Assembly: GCF_027213645.1 (NCBI RefSeq)
Contig: NZ_JAPWGL010000005.1
Coordinates: forward strand, 62,001 to 126,000
DNA length: 64,000 nucleotides
Origin: Pedobacter rhodius
GTDB lineage: Bacteria; Bacteroidota; Bacteroidia; Sphingobacteriales; Sphingobacteriaceae
Direction of reading: 5' to 3'
Of the stretch, positions 17,848-25,681 are shown one piece after another (the first letter of the stretch is position 1; each line of letters starts with the position of its first letter). Under the pieces are notes generated by a model that saw nothing but the letters and a program-made list of their open reading frames with translations, was not told where the DNA came from and did not search any database. A program made the translations under genes and the position numbers.

Positions 17848-18972
17848 ATGGATTGTAACCAAGTTTTAGTATCAAAAGTTAAGAAGGTAATTGTTGTTTT
17901 TACGCTTTTAATCGCGTTTTTATCTATCAAAATTGATACTTTCGCTCAAGTTGATAGTGCTGTTATTCCTGTTGATAGCGTTGTAGCTGAATCTGCTGAA
18001 GCAGTTTCCGGTCAGCATGGTGCCGTAGAACATGGTAAAGAGAAATTCGAGCCTACTAAGGTAATTATGGAGCACATTGCCGATTCGCACATGTGGCATC
18101 TATGGGGTCATACTTCATTACCGCTTCCGGTAATTTTATATACAAATGGTGGTTTAGAAGTTTTCTCTTCAGGTAATTTTCACCATGGCGAACATGATTA
18201 TGTTGGTAAATACAATACTTACCGCTTAGAAGAAGATCATATTAAAGTGGTTGGTGCTGATGGTAAAATCGATGAAGAAGCATCTGTTCTGGATTTCTCT
18301 ATTACTAAAAATGTTGCAGCAATGTTTGTTGCAATATTGGTTATTTTGATCGTATTTATTTCGGTTGCGGGTGCTTACAAAAAACGTGTTGGTAAATCTC
18401 CGAAAGGTTTGCAGTCTTTCATTGAGCCAATAATTATTTTCGTAAGGGATGATATTGCCAAACCAAACATTGGTCATAAATATGCGAAATTCATGCCGTA
18501 TTTATTAACTACGTTTTTCTTTATTCTGTTTAACAATATTTTTGGTCTTATCCCGATTTTTCCCGGTGGTGCAAACGTTACGGGTAATATTGCTTTAACT
18601 TTTGTTATGGCTTTAGGTACAATGATTATCGTTAACATAAACGGTAACAAATATTACTGGAAGCACATCTTTAAGCCTGATGTTCCATTCTGGTTGTATC
18701 CGATTATGATTCCTGTTGAGTTAATCGGTATCATTTCAAAGCCGTTCGCTTTAATGATTCGTTTATTTGCAAACATTACGGCAGGTCACATTATCGTATT
18801 AAGTTTAATTTCCTTAATATTTATTTTCGAAACATTGGCTATTGCTCCGGTTTCAGTTGCATTCGTTTTATTTATGGATGTGTTAGAATTGTTAGTGGCA
18901 TTTTTACAGGCCTTTATTTTTACATTACTTACTGCCTTATTTATTGGTATGGCAGTAGAAGAACATCATTAA
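17848..18972 (+). CDS. atpB: F0F1 ATP synthase subunit a
   Basis: A 374-residue membrane subunit forming the proton half-channels beside the c-ring. The conserved helix ALMIRLFANITAGHI holds the essential stator Arg, and PVELIGIISKPFALMIR and FLQAFIFTLLTALFIG follow the family. As in other Bacteroidota, the N terminus is long: a signal-like stretch (VIVVFTLLIAFLSIKIDTFAQ) and about 90 periplasmic residues rich in His and Glu (GQHGAVEHGKEKFE, DSHMWHLWGH). The next gene, atpE, starts 41 nt downstream. Confidence 0.96.
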   Translation: MDCNQVLVSKVKKVIVVFTLLIAFLSIKIDTFAQVDSAVIPVDSVVAESAEAVSGQHGAVEHGKEKFEPTKVIMEHIADSHMWHLWGHTSLPLPVILYTNGGLEVFSSGNFHHGEHDYVGKYNTYRLEEDHIKVVGADGKIDEEASVLDFSITKNVAAMFVAILVILIVFISVAGAYKKRVGKSPKGLQSFIEPIIIFVRDDIAKPNIGHKYAKFMPYLLTTFFFILFNNIFGLIPIFPGGANVTGNIALTFVMALGTMIIVNINGNKYYWKHIFKPDVPFWLYPIMIPVELIGIISKPFALMIRLFANITAGHIIVLSLISLIFIFETLAIAPVSVAFVLFMDVLELLVAFLQAFIFTLLTALFIGMAVEEHH

Positions 18973-19013
18973 CAGAAAACTATTTTTTACAATTAATATA
19001 AATTAAATTAGTT

Positions 19014-19229
19014 ATGGTAGGTTCAATCGCGGCAATCGGTGCCGGTTTAGCAGTAATCGGTGCAGGTATCGGTATCGGTCAAGTAGGTGGTAAAGCAATG
19101 GAAGGTATTGCTCGTCAGCCGGAAGCTGCATCAAAAATTCAGACTGCAATGATTATCGCTGCTGCCCTTATTGAGGGTGCTGCTTTATTCGGTGTAGTAG
19201 TTGCATTATTAGGTAACAATCCTCAGTAA
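19014..19229 (+). CDS. atpE: F0F1 ATP synthase subunit c
   Basis: A 71-residue two-helix proteolipid. Helix 1 is Gly/Ala-rich (AIGAGLAVIGAGIGIGQVGG), the polar loop is ARQPEA, and helix 2 carries the ion-binding Glu54 in AALIEGAALFG. Aligned on the ARQPEA loop, the helix-1 Gln that binds sodium in Ilyobacter-type rings is replaced by Ile21 and the residue after the Glu is Gly, so a proton-coupled ring is predicted. Length and sequence are normal. Confidence 0.96.
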   Translation: MVGSIAAIGAGLAVIGAGIGIGQVGGKAMEGIARQPEAASKIQTAMIIAAALIEGAALFGVVVALLGNNPQ

Positions 19230-19321
19230 TTCAAACTGAAAAAAAATTAGATAGAGTATTTAACGATTGGTTATTTACTCTATCTTAATTAACAAGATTA
19301 AGATTAAAAAAATTAGATAAA

Positions 19322-19816
19322 ATGGATTTAGTAACCCCAAGCATAGGATTGGTTTTTTGGACATCATTAGCATTTATCTGCTTATTGATTTTACTTAGAA
19401 AGTTTGCATGGAAACCTATTTTAGGTGCGATTCACGAACGTGAGCAGAGCATTGATGAGGCATTGAACAAAGCAGAGTTAGCCAAACAGGAAATGGCTCG
19501 TTTAACTGCTCAAAATCAGGATTTGATGCAACAAGCCCGTGCTGAACGCGACGAAATCTTAAAGGAAGCTAAAACCTTGAAAGATGGTATCTTGAATGAA
19601 GCTAAAAAACAAGCTCAGGTTGAAGGTTCGAAATTAATTGAAAAAGCTAAAATCGAAATCGAAAACCAAAAGAAAGCGGCGCTAGCTGAAGTTAAAGACC
19701 AGGTTTCTACATTATCGTTAGAAATTGCTGAACGTGTTTTACGTACGCAGTTAGATGATAAATCCAAACAGGAAGCTTTAGTGGCTAACTTGTTAAAAGA
19801 CGTTGAATTAAACTAG
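19322..19816 (+). CDS. atpF: F0F1 ATP synthase subunit b
   Basis: A 164-residue peripheral-stalk subunit: an N-terminal membrane helix (IGLVFWTSLAFICLLILL), the Lys/Trp-Lys-Pro-Ile hinge (RKFAWKPILGAI), then a long charged coiled coil (ALNKAELAKQEMARLTAQNQ, EARKQ-type repeats) ending in ALVANLLKDVELN. It joins subunit a to F1 through delta. The 92-nt gap to atpE's end is A+T-rich. Confidence 0.95.
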   Translation: MDLVTPSIGLVFWTSLAFICLLILLRKFAWKPILGAIHEREQSIDEALNKAELAKQEMARLTAQNQDLMQQARAERDEILKEAKTLKDGILNEAKKQAQVEGSKLIEKAKIEIENQKKAALAEVKDQVSTLSLEIAERVLRTQLDDKSKQEALVANLLKDVELN

Positions 19817-19907
19817 TTTTGAGAAAATAGATTTGAGACACCAGATATAGATTTGAGATTTGTTCTCAAATCTTCCATTTTACATCTCACATCTTACACC
19901 TAAAAAT
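19817..19907 (+). repeat. GATTTGAGA word repeats between atpF and atpH
   Basis: AGATTTGAGA occurs twice (from 19828 and 19850) and its reverse form TCTCAAATCTT follows (from 19864), then CATCTCACATCTTACA. The opposed words could fold into a hairpin just before the atpH start. Confidence 0.6.
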
Positions 19908-20447
19908 ATGTCAGAAATAAAAGTTGCAAGCAGATACGCCAAATCATTAATAGACTTAGCCGTTGAAAATAACGCGCTGGAAGCTTCTTATAATGACATG
20001 GTTTTGTTTGAGAAAGTGGTTGATGAAACCCCTGAACTGGAAGCAATATTAAAGAACCCGATTGTTCCTTTGGACAAAAAGACTGGTATTTTAAATGGTG
20101 TTTTTGCCGATAAAGTAAATAAGTTAACCATCGCTTTCTTCAAGATTGTTGTGAATAAAGGCCGGTCATCTATCTTATTTGCTACTGCAAAACAATTTGT
20201 ACAACAATATAACTTAATAAAAGGAATTGTTACTGCTGATGTAACTACGGCAACCGCTTTAAGTGCTGCAGCTAAAGAACAGATTGTTGCCATTGTAAAA
20301 AGAGAATTAGGCGCTAATGAGGTTATTGTTAAAGAAAAAATTGACGAAAAACTAATTGGCGGTTTTGTTTTAAAGGTTGGTGATAAGCAGTTTGATGCAA
20401 GTATTGCCAGCGGATTAAGTAAACTAAAAAAGGAATTTGCGCATTAG
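19908..20447 (+). CDS. atpH: F0F1 ATP synthase subunit delta
   Basis: A 179-residue subunit (OSCP homologue) that caps F1 and binds subunit b. The family start MSEIKVASRYAKSLIDLAVE is at the ATG 19908; an open extension upstream runs into the word-repeat spacer and is rejected. Further motifs: VDETPELEAILKNPIVPLDK, KLTIAFFKIVVNKGR, and the C-terminal region with DEKLIGGFVLKVGDKQFDAS. Typical length for the family. Confidence 0.95.
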   Translation: MSEIKVASRYAKSLIDLAVENNALEASYNDMVLFEKVVDETPELEAILKNPIVPLDKKTGILNGVFADKVNKLTIAFFKIVVNKGRSSILFATAKQFVQQYNLIKGIVTADVTTATALSAAAKEQIVAIVKRELGANEVIVKEKIDEKLIGGFVLKVGDKQFDASIASGLSKLKKEFAH

Positions 20448-20560
20448 AAGTATTTAGTATCAAGTATCAAGATTGAAAACTGGCATTTGAAAATTGCAAT
20501 TTACGATTTGAGAGATACTGAAATAACAGAAGAACTACAGCGCTAAAATATATAAACCCG
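20448..20560 (+). repeat. TATCAAG word repeats between atpH and atpA
   Basis: TAGTATCAAGTATCAAGATTG (20455-20475) opens the spacer, followed by ACTGGCATTTGAAAATTGCAA and GATTTGAGA words. The same words recur after atpA and at 35.2 kb. Confidence 0.6.
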
Positions 20561-20672
20561 ATTGGCAGCGATAGGCTTTGAAGCTGAAAGCAAAAAGACT
20601 AAAGCAAAAAGCGGGACCAGAATAACAAAAGAACTACAAGATTTACATTTACAAAAAGATATAATTAAAATT

Positions 20673-22247
20673 ATGGTAGAGGTAAGACCAGACGAAGTAT
20701 CGGCAATTATAAGACAGCAATTGGCGGGCTTTAAATCAGAAACCGAACTGGAAGAAGTTGGTACCGTGTTGCAAGTGGGCGACGGTATTGCCCGTGTTTA
20801 CGGTTTAACTAAAGTTCAATCGGGAGAGTTGGTTGAATTTGCGAATGGCCTGCAAGGCATTGTATTAAACCTTGAAGAAGATAACGTTGGTGTGGTACTT
20901 TTGGGTGCATCTGACGAGATAAAAGAAGGTGATACAATTAAACGTACCAAAAAAATTGCCTCTATTAAAGTTGGTGAAGGTATGCTTGGCCGCGTGGTGA
21001 ACACTTTAGGAGAGCCTTTAGATGGTAAAGGTCCAATCTTAGGTGAAACTTATGAAATGCCTTTAGAGCGTAAAGCACCGGGTGTAATTTATCGTCAGCC
21101 GGTAAATGAGCCTTTACAAACTGGTATCAAAGCAATCGATGCAATGATTCCAATCGGTCGTGGTCAACGTGAGTTGGTTATTGGCGACCGTCAGATTGGT
21201 AAAACTGCCGTTTGTATCGATACCATTATCAACCAAAAAGAATTTTATGAAGCAGGCCAGCCGGTGTTCTGTATTTATGTGGCTATCGGTCAGAAAAACT
21301 CTACCGTTGCCAACATTGTACGTACACTAGAGGAAAATGGCGCTTTACCATATACAGTTGTTGTTGCTGCTTCGGCTGCTGATCCTGCTCCGATGCAGTT
21401 TTATGCGCCGTTTGCTGGTGCTGCAATTGGTGAGTTTTTCCGTGATACAGGCAGACCGGCTTTAATTGTTTATGATGATTTATCTAAACAAGCTGTTGCT
21501 TACCGCGAGGTGTCTCTATTACTTCGTCGTCCACCGGGCCGTGAGGCATATCCGGGTGATGTGTTCTATTTACATAGTCGTTTGTTAGAAAGAGCTGCAA
21601 AAATTAACGCGAATGATGATATTGCAAAAGCGATGAATGATTTACCTGAGTCGATTAAACATATCGTTAAAGGTGGTGGTTCATTAACTGCTTTACCGAT
21701 TATCGAAACCCAAGCGGGCGACGTTTCTGCATATATTCCAACTAACGTAATTTCGATTACGGATGGTCAGATTTTCTTAGAGTCGAATTTGTTCAACTCC
21801 GGTATTCGTCCGGCGATTAACGTAGGTATCTCGGTATCGCGTGTGGGTGGTAACGCTCAAATCAAATCGATGAAAAAAGTAGCAGGTACTTTAAAGTTAG
21901 ATCAGGCTCAATACCGCGAGTTAGAGGCCTTCTCTAAATTCGGTTCTGACTTGGATGCTGCAACGAAATCGGTTTTAGATAAAGGTGCACGTAACGTGGA
22001 AATGTTGAAACAAGCGCAGTTCTCTCCATTTACTGTTGAGAAACAAGTTGCAATTGTTTATGCTGGTACTAAAAACTTAATGCGCAGCGTTCCGGTGAAT
22101 AAGGTTAAAGAATTTGAAACTGAATTTTTAACTCAATTGGAATTACGTCATCCGGAAACTTTAGCGGCTTTAAAGGCTGGTAAATTTGATGACAGCATTA
22201 CCGGTGTTTTAGATACTGTAGCAAAAGAGATTTCAAGTAAATACTAA
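20673..22247 (+). CDS. atpA: F0F1 ATP synthase subunit alpha
   Basis: A 524-residue subunit of the F1 hexamer with a non-catalytic nucleotide site. The ATG at 20673 (MVEVRPDEVSAIIRQQL) gives the usual family start; an in-frame TTG at 20562 would add 37 residues not seen in the family. Walker A is GDRQIGKTAV, Walker B region LIVYDDLSKQAVAYR, and the alpha signature ALPIIETQAGDVSAYIPTN follows. The C-terminal helical domain ends LAALKAGKFDDSITGVLDTV. Genes for beta and epsilon are not in this cluster. Confidence 0.96.
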   Translation: MVEVRPDEVSAIIRQQLAGFKSETELEEVGTVLQVGDGIARVYGLTKVQSGELVEFANGLQGIVLNLEEDNVGVVLLGASDEIKEGDTIKRTKKIASIKVGEGMLGRVVNTLGEPLDGKGPILGETYEMPLERKAPGVIYRQPVNEPLQTGIKAIDAMIPIGRGQRELVIGDRQIGKTAVCIDTIINQKEFYEAGQPVFCIYVAIGQKNSTVANIVRTLEENGALPYTVVVAASAADPAPMQFYAPFAGAAIGEFFRDTGRPALIVYDDLSKQAVAYREVSLLLRRPPGREAYPGDVFYLHSRLLERAAKINANDDIAKAMNDLPESIKHIVKGGGSLTALPIIETQAGDVSAYIPTNVISITDGQIFLESNLFNSGIRPAINVGISVSRVGGNAQIKSMKKVAGTLKLDQAQYRELEAFSKFGSDLDAATKSVLDKGARNVEMLKQAQFSPFTVEKQVAIVYAGTKNLMRSVPVNKVKEFETEFLTQLELRHPETLAALKAGKFDDSITGVLDTVAKEISSKY

Positions 22248-22422
22248 TAAGTATAAAGTAGTTAGTATCAAGTATCAAGAAAGGGTAAAAGCCTAATCTT
22301 GATACTTATTACTGATGAAATAAGATAGATTAATTAGATACAGGTTAGCGAGTTTCAAGTATTAACACAGGATGAAAATCCAATCTTGATACTTGATACT
22401 TAATACTCGATACTAAAAAAGA
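22248..22422 (+). repeat. TATCAAG/CTTGATA repeat cluster between atpA and atpG
   Basis: TAGTATCAAGTATCAAGA (22262-22279) is answered by TCTTGATACTT (from 22297), giving a hairpin. A second pair follows: GAGTTTCAAGTATTAA (from 22349) and TCTTGATACTTGATACTTAA (22384-22403), then TACTCGATACT. Two nested foldbacks lie before atpG. Confidence 0.7.
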
Positions 22423-23307
22423 ATGGCTAATTTAAAAGAAGTAAGAAACCGGATTGCATCGGTACAATCGACCCAGCAGATTACCAAAGCTATGAAAATG
22501 GTTTCGGCTGCGAAGTTGAAACGTGCGACTAATGCAATTATCGCTTTACGTCCTTATGCAACTAAACTGAAAGAAATTTTAGGAAATCTTTCGGCAAGTT
22601 TAGAGGGTTCTTCGTCACCTTTTATTCAGGAGCGTGAACCTAATAAGGTTTTAATTGTAACGGTATCATCTAACCGTGGTTTGGCTGGTGCTTTTAACAT
22701 GAACGTAATTAAGGCGGCCAACAATTTAATTGCCGAGAAATATAGCGAACAGTTAAAAAACGGTAACGTAAGTATTATCTCTATTGGTAAGAAAACGCAG
22801 GATTTTTACGAAAAACGTAAATACAATGTTATTGGTAACAATAACGAAGTATACTCGGCCCTGACTTTCGAAAACGTAACCAAAATTACGGATTTGATTA
22901 TGGCTGGTTTTATTAAAGGTGAGTTTGATAAAGTAGAAGTGGTTTACAACCGTTTCAGAAATGCAGCAGTTCAATTTATTACCACTGAACAATTGTTGCC
23001 TTTGCCAAAAGCAGAGCCGGCCGCTGCAGATGCGAAAACTGCAAATGTAGATTACATTTTAGAACCTTCGCAAGAAGAAATCGTAGAAGAGTTAATCCCT
23101 AAATCGATTAAAATTCAGTTATATAAAGCAGTATTAGATTCTCATGCATCTGAACACGGCGCACGTATGACATCAATGGATAAAGCAACTGAAAATGCTG
23201 GTGAATTATTAAAAGCCTTAAAACTTTCTTATAACCAGGCTCGTCAGGCAGCAATCACAACTGAATTAACAGAGATTGTAAGTGGTGCAGCCGCATTGAA
23301 CGGATAA
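22423..23307 (+). CDS. atpG: F0F1 ATP synthase subunit gamma
   Basis: A 294-residue central-stalk subunit. N-terminal helix MANLKEVRNRIASVQSTQQI followed by TKAMKMVSAAKLKRA, the Rossmann-like middle (VLIVTVSSNRGLAGAFNMNV), and the C-terminal helix with ARMTSMDKATENAGELL and LSYNQARQAAITTELTEIV. All gamma signatures are present. It ends the operon and is followed after about 40 nt by a strong terminator. Confidence 0.96.
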   Translation: MANLKEVRNRIASVQSTQQITKAMKMVSAAKLKRATNAIIALRPYATKLKEILGNLSASLEGSSSPFIQEREPNKVLIVTVSSNRGLAGAFNMNVIKAANNLIAEKYSEQLKNGNVSIISIGKKTQDFYEKRKYNVIGNNNEVYSALTFENVTKITDLIMAGFIKGEFDKVEVVYNRFRNAAVQFITTEQLLPLPKAEPAAADAKTANVDYILEPSQEEIVEELIPKSIKIQLYKAVLDSHASEHGARMTSMDKATENAGELLKALKLSYNQARQAAITTELTEIVSGAAALNG

Positions 23308-23315
23308 CTTCAACT

Positions 23316-23337
23316 TTCATCCTGAGCTTGTCGAAGG
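23316..23337. repeat. Single arm of a CATCCTGAGCTTGTCGAAGGAT intergenic repeat
   Basis: The phrase CATCCTGAGCTTGTCGAAGG, usually seen as one arm of dispersed inverted repeats in bacterial genomes, occurs here once with no partner arm, just behind atpG. Confidence 0.5.
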
Positions 23338-23346
23338 ATTAAATAT

Positions 23347-23379
23347 AAAACCCATTTCTTAATAGAAATGGGTTTTTTT
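23347..23379 (+). terminator. Rho-independent terminator of the atp operon
   Basis: AAAA, CCCATTTCT-taat-AGAAATGGG (9-bp stem) and seven T. It may also serve the converging lipoprotein gene on the other strand. Confidence 0.9.
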
Positions 23380-23423
23380 ATGCTCCAACTAATTTAAACT
23401 TAAAATTAGATATTTTACTTTCG

Positions 23424-24065
23424 CTACAGCTTCTCTAAAGTTGAGCTAATGCCTGTTTCTCCGTGAATTCCAAGTTGGATTTTACTCTTATTATCTACAG
23501 TAAGAATATTGTGTCTTGAATCCTTTTGCCAAAACATATCATCAAAACGAAAAGCTTTGCCTTTCGTGATACCACTGATATTTGTAACATGCAGAAGATT
23601 TCCTGTAACTTGTAATTTAACAAAAATAGTATCAGAAATCGCATTTGGTTTTAATATAGATTTAACAGTATTTTGAGGAAGGTTAACATAAGAATCTAAG
23701 TTCATTTCGAAACTGCTGTTATTTTTTATTTGATAACTTATATCTCCGGGAAACACTCTTATTTTGGTTTTAGAAGTATTGCCGGCTACTGTTAGCGAAA
23801 TCTCAAAAACTCCGGATTTTTTATACCTGTGTTCTGCCTTACTTCCTTTAACTTCGACTGAGCCATCGCCATAATTCCAAATGTAATTGTCGGCTCCGGT
23901 AGAATCCTGAGCAGCTAAAACAACAGCTTGAGTTAAATAAATTGATTTGTTTTCTACCCTAAATTCAGTAGTACTGATTTCAGGAATTCGATAAGGCTGC
24001 TTCTTACAAGCAACAAGGCAAATCAGCGCAATAGCCAGCCCTGGCAGTAAATTTTTGGTTTTCAT
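23424..24065 (-). CDS. PKD-domain lipoprotein, unknown function
   Basis: A 213-residue lipoprotein with lipobox LVAC (MKTKNLLPGLAIALICLVAC) followed by KKQ. Residues 45-105 look like a PKD/immunoglobulin-like domain: YIWNYGDGSVEVKGSKAEHR, then YKKSGVFEISLTVAGN. The C-terminal half is beta-rich and matches no family I recognise. It may sit on the cell surface. It stands alone, converging with atpG, with its 5' side facing the divergent acid phosphatase gene. Confidence 0.75.
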   Translation of the reverse strand: MKTKNLLPGLAIALICLVACKKQPYRIPEISTTEFRVENKSIYLTQAVVLAAQDSTGADNYIWNYGDGSVEVKGSKAEHRYKKSGVFEISLTVAGNTSKTKIRVFPGDISYQIKNNSSFEMNLDSYVNLPQNTVKSILKPNAISDTIFVKLQVTGNLLHVTNISGITKGKAFRFDDMFWQKDSRHNILTVDNKSKIQLGIHGETGISSTLEKL

Positions 24066-24205
24066 ATTAATGATTTTATTTGTGTGTGCTTAAAAATAGT
24101 AAAATCTTATAACTAAGGATTTAATAATTAAGTGAATGGTGTAAATTATTTGTGGTTTAAATGTAATTGCTTGATAGTTAGTTTAATTAAATCAATGTAA
24201 ATCTA

Positions 24206-24234
24206 TTGCGCATAAAAAGGAGTTAATATCTTTG
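24206..24234 (+). promoter_or_regulatory. Promoter of the acid phosphatase gene
   Basis: TTG (24206-24208), 18 nt, TATCTTTG (24227-24234), then 17 nt to the ATG. Good fit to the Bacteroidota consensus. Confidence 0.6.
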
Positions 24235-24251
24235 TTTATTGATATCCGGTT

Positions 24252-25016
24252 ATGAAAAAATACATCTTTACCATTTTATCGCTTATTCCATTTTTTGTAA
24301 ATGCCCAGTCTCCGGCCAGAGATTATACAAATGCCGTACTTTGGCAACAAACATCAGGTGAATACAGCGCATTATGTTTTCAGGCCTATAACTTTGCCCG
24401 TTTATCCTTAAAAGAAGCTTTGTGGGCAGATACAAGTAAAAAGCCTAATTGTATAATTGTTGATATTGATGAAACGGTATTGGATAACTCGCCCTTCCAG
24501 GGACATGAGATTAAGAAAGGCCTGAGCTATAATCAGGCAGATTGGACGGAGTGGACTAGTTTGGCTAAGGCGGATACCGTTCCTGGTGCATTGTCTTTTT
24601 TGAAATTTGCAGCATCTAAGAATATTGAAACCTTTTATTTGAGCAATCGCGATGAAAAGGATTATGCCGCAACTTTAAAAAACCTGCAGGCTTTTGGCTT
24701 TCCTTATGCCGATGATGCGCACCTTCTGGTTTCGAAAGGAACTTCAAACAAAGAACCTCGTCGCCGGCAAATCGCCGAATCGCATAACATTTTGATGCTT
24801 TGCGGCGATAATTTGAGTGATTTCAGTAATGTTTTTTATCGTGAACAAAAGAATACTTTCGAGCAAGTGAATCAAAATCAAAACCTTTTTGGCGTTAAAT
24901 ATATTGTATTGCCAAACCCGATGTATGGTGATTGGGAAAAGCCTTTATACAAAGGGGAAAATTTAACAGATAAGAATAAAGCAAAACAACGTTTAGAGCG
25001 ATTAAAAAGTTACTAA
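24252..25016 (+). CDS. Acid phosphatase / 5'-nucleotidase, lipoprotein e(P4) family
   Basis: A 254-residue secreted HAD-superfamily phosphatase (signal MKKYIFTILSLIPFFVNAQ; no lipobox Cys, so not itself a lipoprotein). The catalytic motif is IIVDIDETVLDNS with Asp71 and Asp73; later motifs are TFYLSNRDEKD, SNKEPRRRQI and LMLCGDNLSDF. The e(P4) family dephosphorylates nucleotides such as NMN in the periplasm or at the outer membrane. The C-terminal NPMYGDWEKPLY is also typical. Has its own promoter. Confidence 0.9.
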   Translation: MKKYIFTILSLIPFFVNAQSPARDYTNAVLWQQTSGEYSALCFQAYNFARLSLKEALWADTSKKPNCIIVDIDETVLDNSPFQGHEIKKGLSYNQADWTEWTSLAKADTVPGALSFLKFAASKNIETFYLSNRDEKDYAATLKNLQAFGFPYADDAHLLVSKGTSNKEPRRRQIAESHNILMLCGDNLSDFSNVFYREQKNTFEQVNQNQNLFGVKYIVLPNPMYGDWEKPLYKGENLTDKNKAKQRLERLKSY

Positions 25017-25044
25017 ACATATATAATTATTCAGCAATAAGTAT

Positions 25045-25052
25045 TACTTTTG
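25045..25052 (+). promoter_or_regulatory. Candidate -7 box of the 72-residue membrane protein gene
   Basis: TACTTTTG fits TAnnTTTG, 22 nt before the ATG at 25075. Confidence 0.4.
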
Positions 25053-25074
25053 CTGCATCATAAAAATAAACATT

Positions 25075-25293
25075 ATGGAGAACAGCGAATTAAAGCACAA
25101 TACAGAAAGTATGAAAACGGCTAACCAGCCAGGGATTTATAAAATGATGATTTTTGGTGTACTGGTTTGTATGGTTGGTACTTATGCACGTTTTGCATTC
25201 GACTCTTGGGTTTTATCTTTAGTTTCATGGATTGTTCTTTTCATCGGGGCAATTATTAGTATTAAAGGTGTATTCAAAATTTTAGACGCATAA
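25075..25293 (+). CDS. Small two-helix membrane protein, unknown function
   Basis: A 72-residue protein with a polar N terminus of about 20 residues and two hydrophobic helices (MMIFGVLVCMVGTYARFAF and WVLSLVSWIVLFIGAIISI), ending VFKILDA. No family recognised. It is a monocistronic unit with its own -7 box and a strong terminator, which supports it as a real gene. Confidence 0.75.
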   Translation: MENSELKHNTESMKTANQPGIYKMMIFGVLVCMVGTYARFAFDSWVLSLVSWIVLFIGAIISIKGVFKILDA

Positions 25294-25681
25294 AATATTT
25301 TCTCTCTAAATACAAGAGCCAATTATGTTAGTTACATAATTGGCTTTTTTATTAATTCTTTTTTTTTGAAAAGCAGGGTTCTGTACACATCGGCTTCGAA
25401 AGTCCTGCCATCCACTTTACTCACCCATTAGAAAAAATGGGTTCGTGCCCGTTCCTGTCAGGTTTATTTTACCCGGGTCTATCCGGCTATCACACTACGA
25501 AGCGCCTCATAACGCGAACTGAAAACTGCCAGTTGAAACCTGCTAACTGAGATCGGGTTACCTAATTTAATTTTCTGTATAAAGGGAAAATAAGACGTGA
25601 TAAACTAATGGAAAAGCGTCTGACTTCTAATGGCCATTTGAAGCAATATTAAAATGATTAAATTTTTAGAACCACAAAATC
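25294..25681. other. Gene-free block with a motif set shared with 48.75 kb
   Basis: After the terminator, 25361-25560 is richer in G+C than its surroundings and holds no supportable frame. It contains a T run plus GAAAA (25368), GTCCTGCCAT (25402-25411), CAC at two fixed positions behind it, ACCCATT-agaaa-AATGGGT foldback, CCCGGG, and CTACGAAGC (25495). Several of these recur in the same order at 48754-48907. Word repeats of the ACTGAAAACTGCCAGTTG type follow at 25519-25536. Confidence 0.4.
25317..25350 (+). terminator. Rho-independent terminator after the small membrane protein
   Basis: AGCCAATTATGT-tagtt-ACATAATTGGCT, a perfect 12-bp stem, then a T run. Confidence 0.92.

Noticed and set aside
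19014..19229. Sodium-coupled c-ring
   Set aside because: Aligned on ARQPEA, the helix-1 Gln and the Ser/Thr after the Glu of sodium rings are missing; the Gln23 present lies two positions off.
19860..19907. Upstream ATG for atpH
   Set aside because: It would translate the word-repeat spacer; the ATG at 19908 starts the conserved MSEIKVASRYAKSL.
20562..20672. TTG start for atpA adding 37 residues
   Set aside because: The extension resembles no alpha subunit; the ATG at 20673 gives the usual family length.
25371..25560. RNase P RNA-like ACAGAACCCTGC string on the minus strand
   Set aside because: Only one short conserved-looking string is present; the long conserved 5' core and overall size of rnpB are absent. 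A GGTTCG string at 25440 does not sit in a tRNA cloverleaf either.
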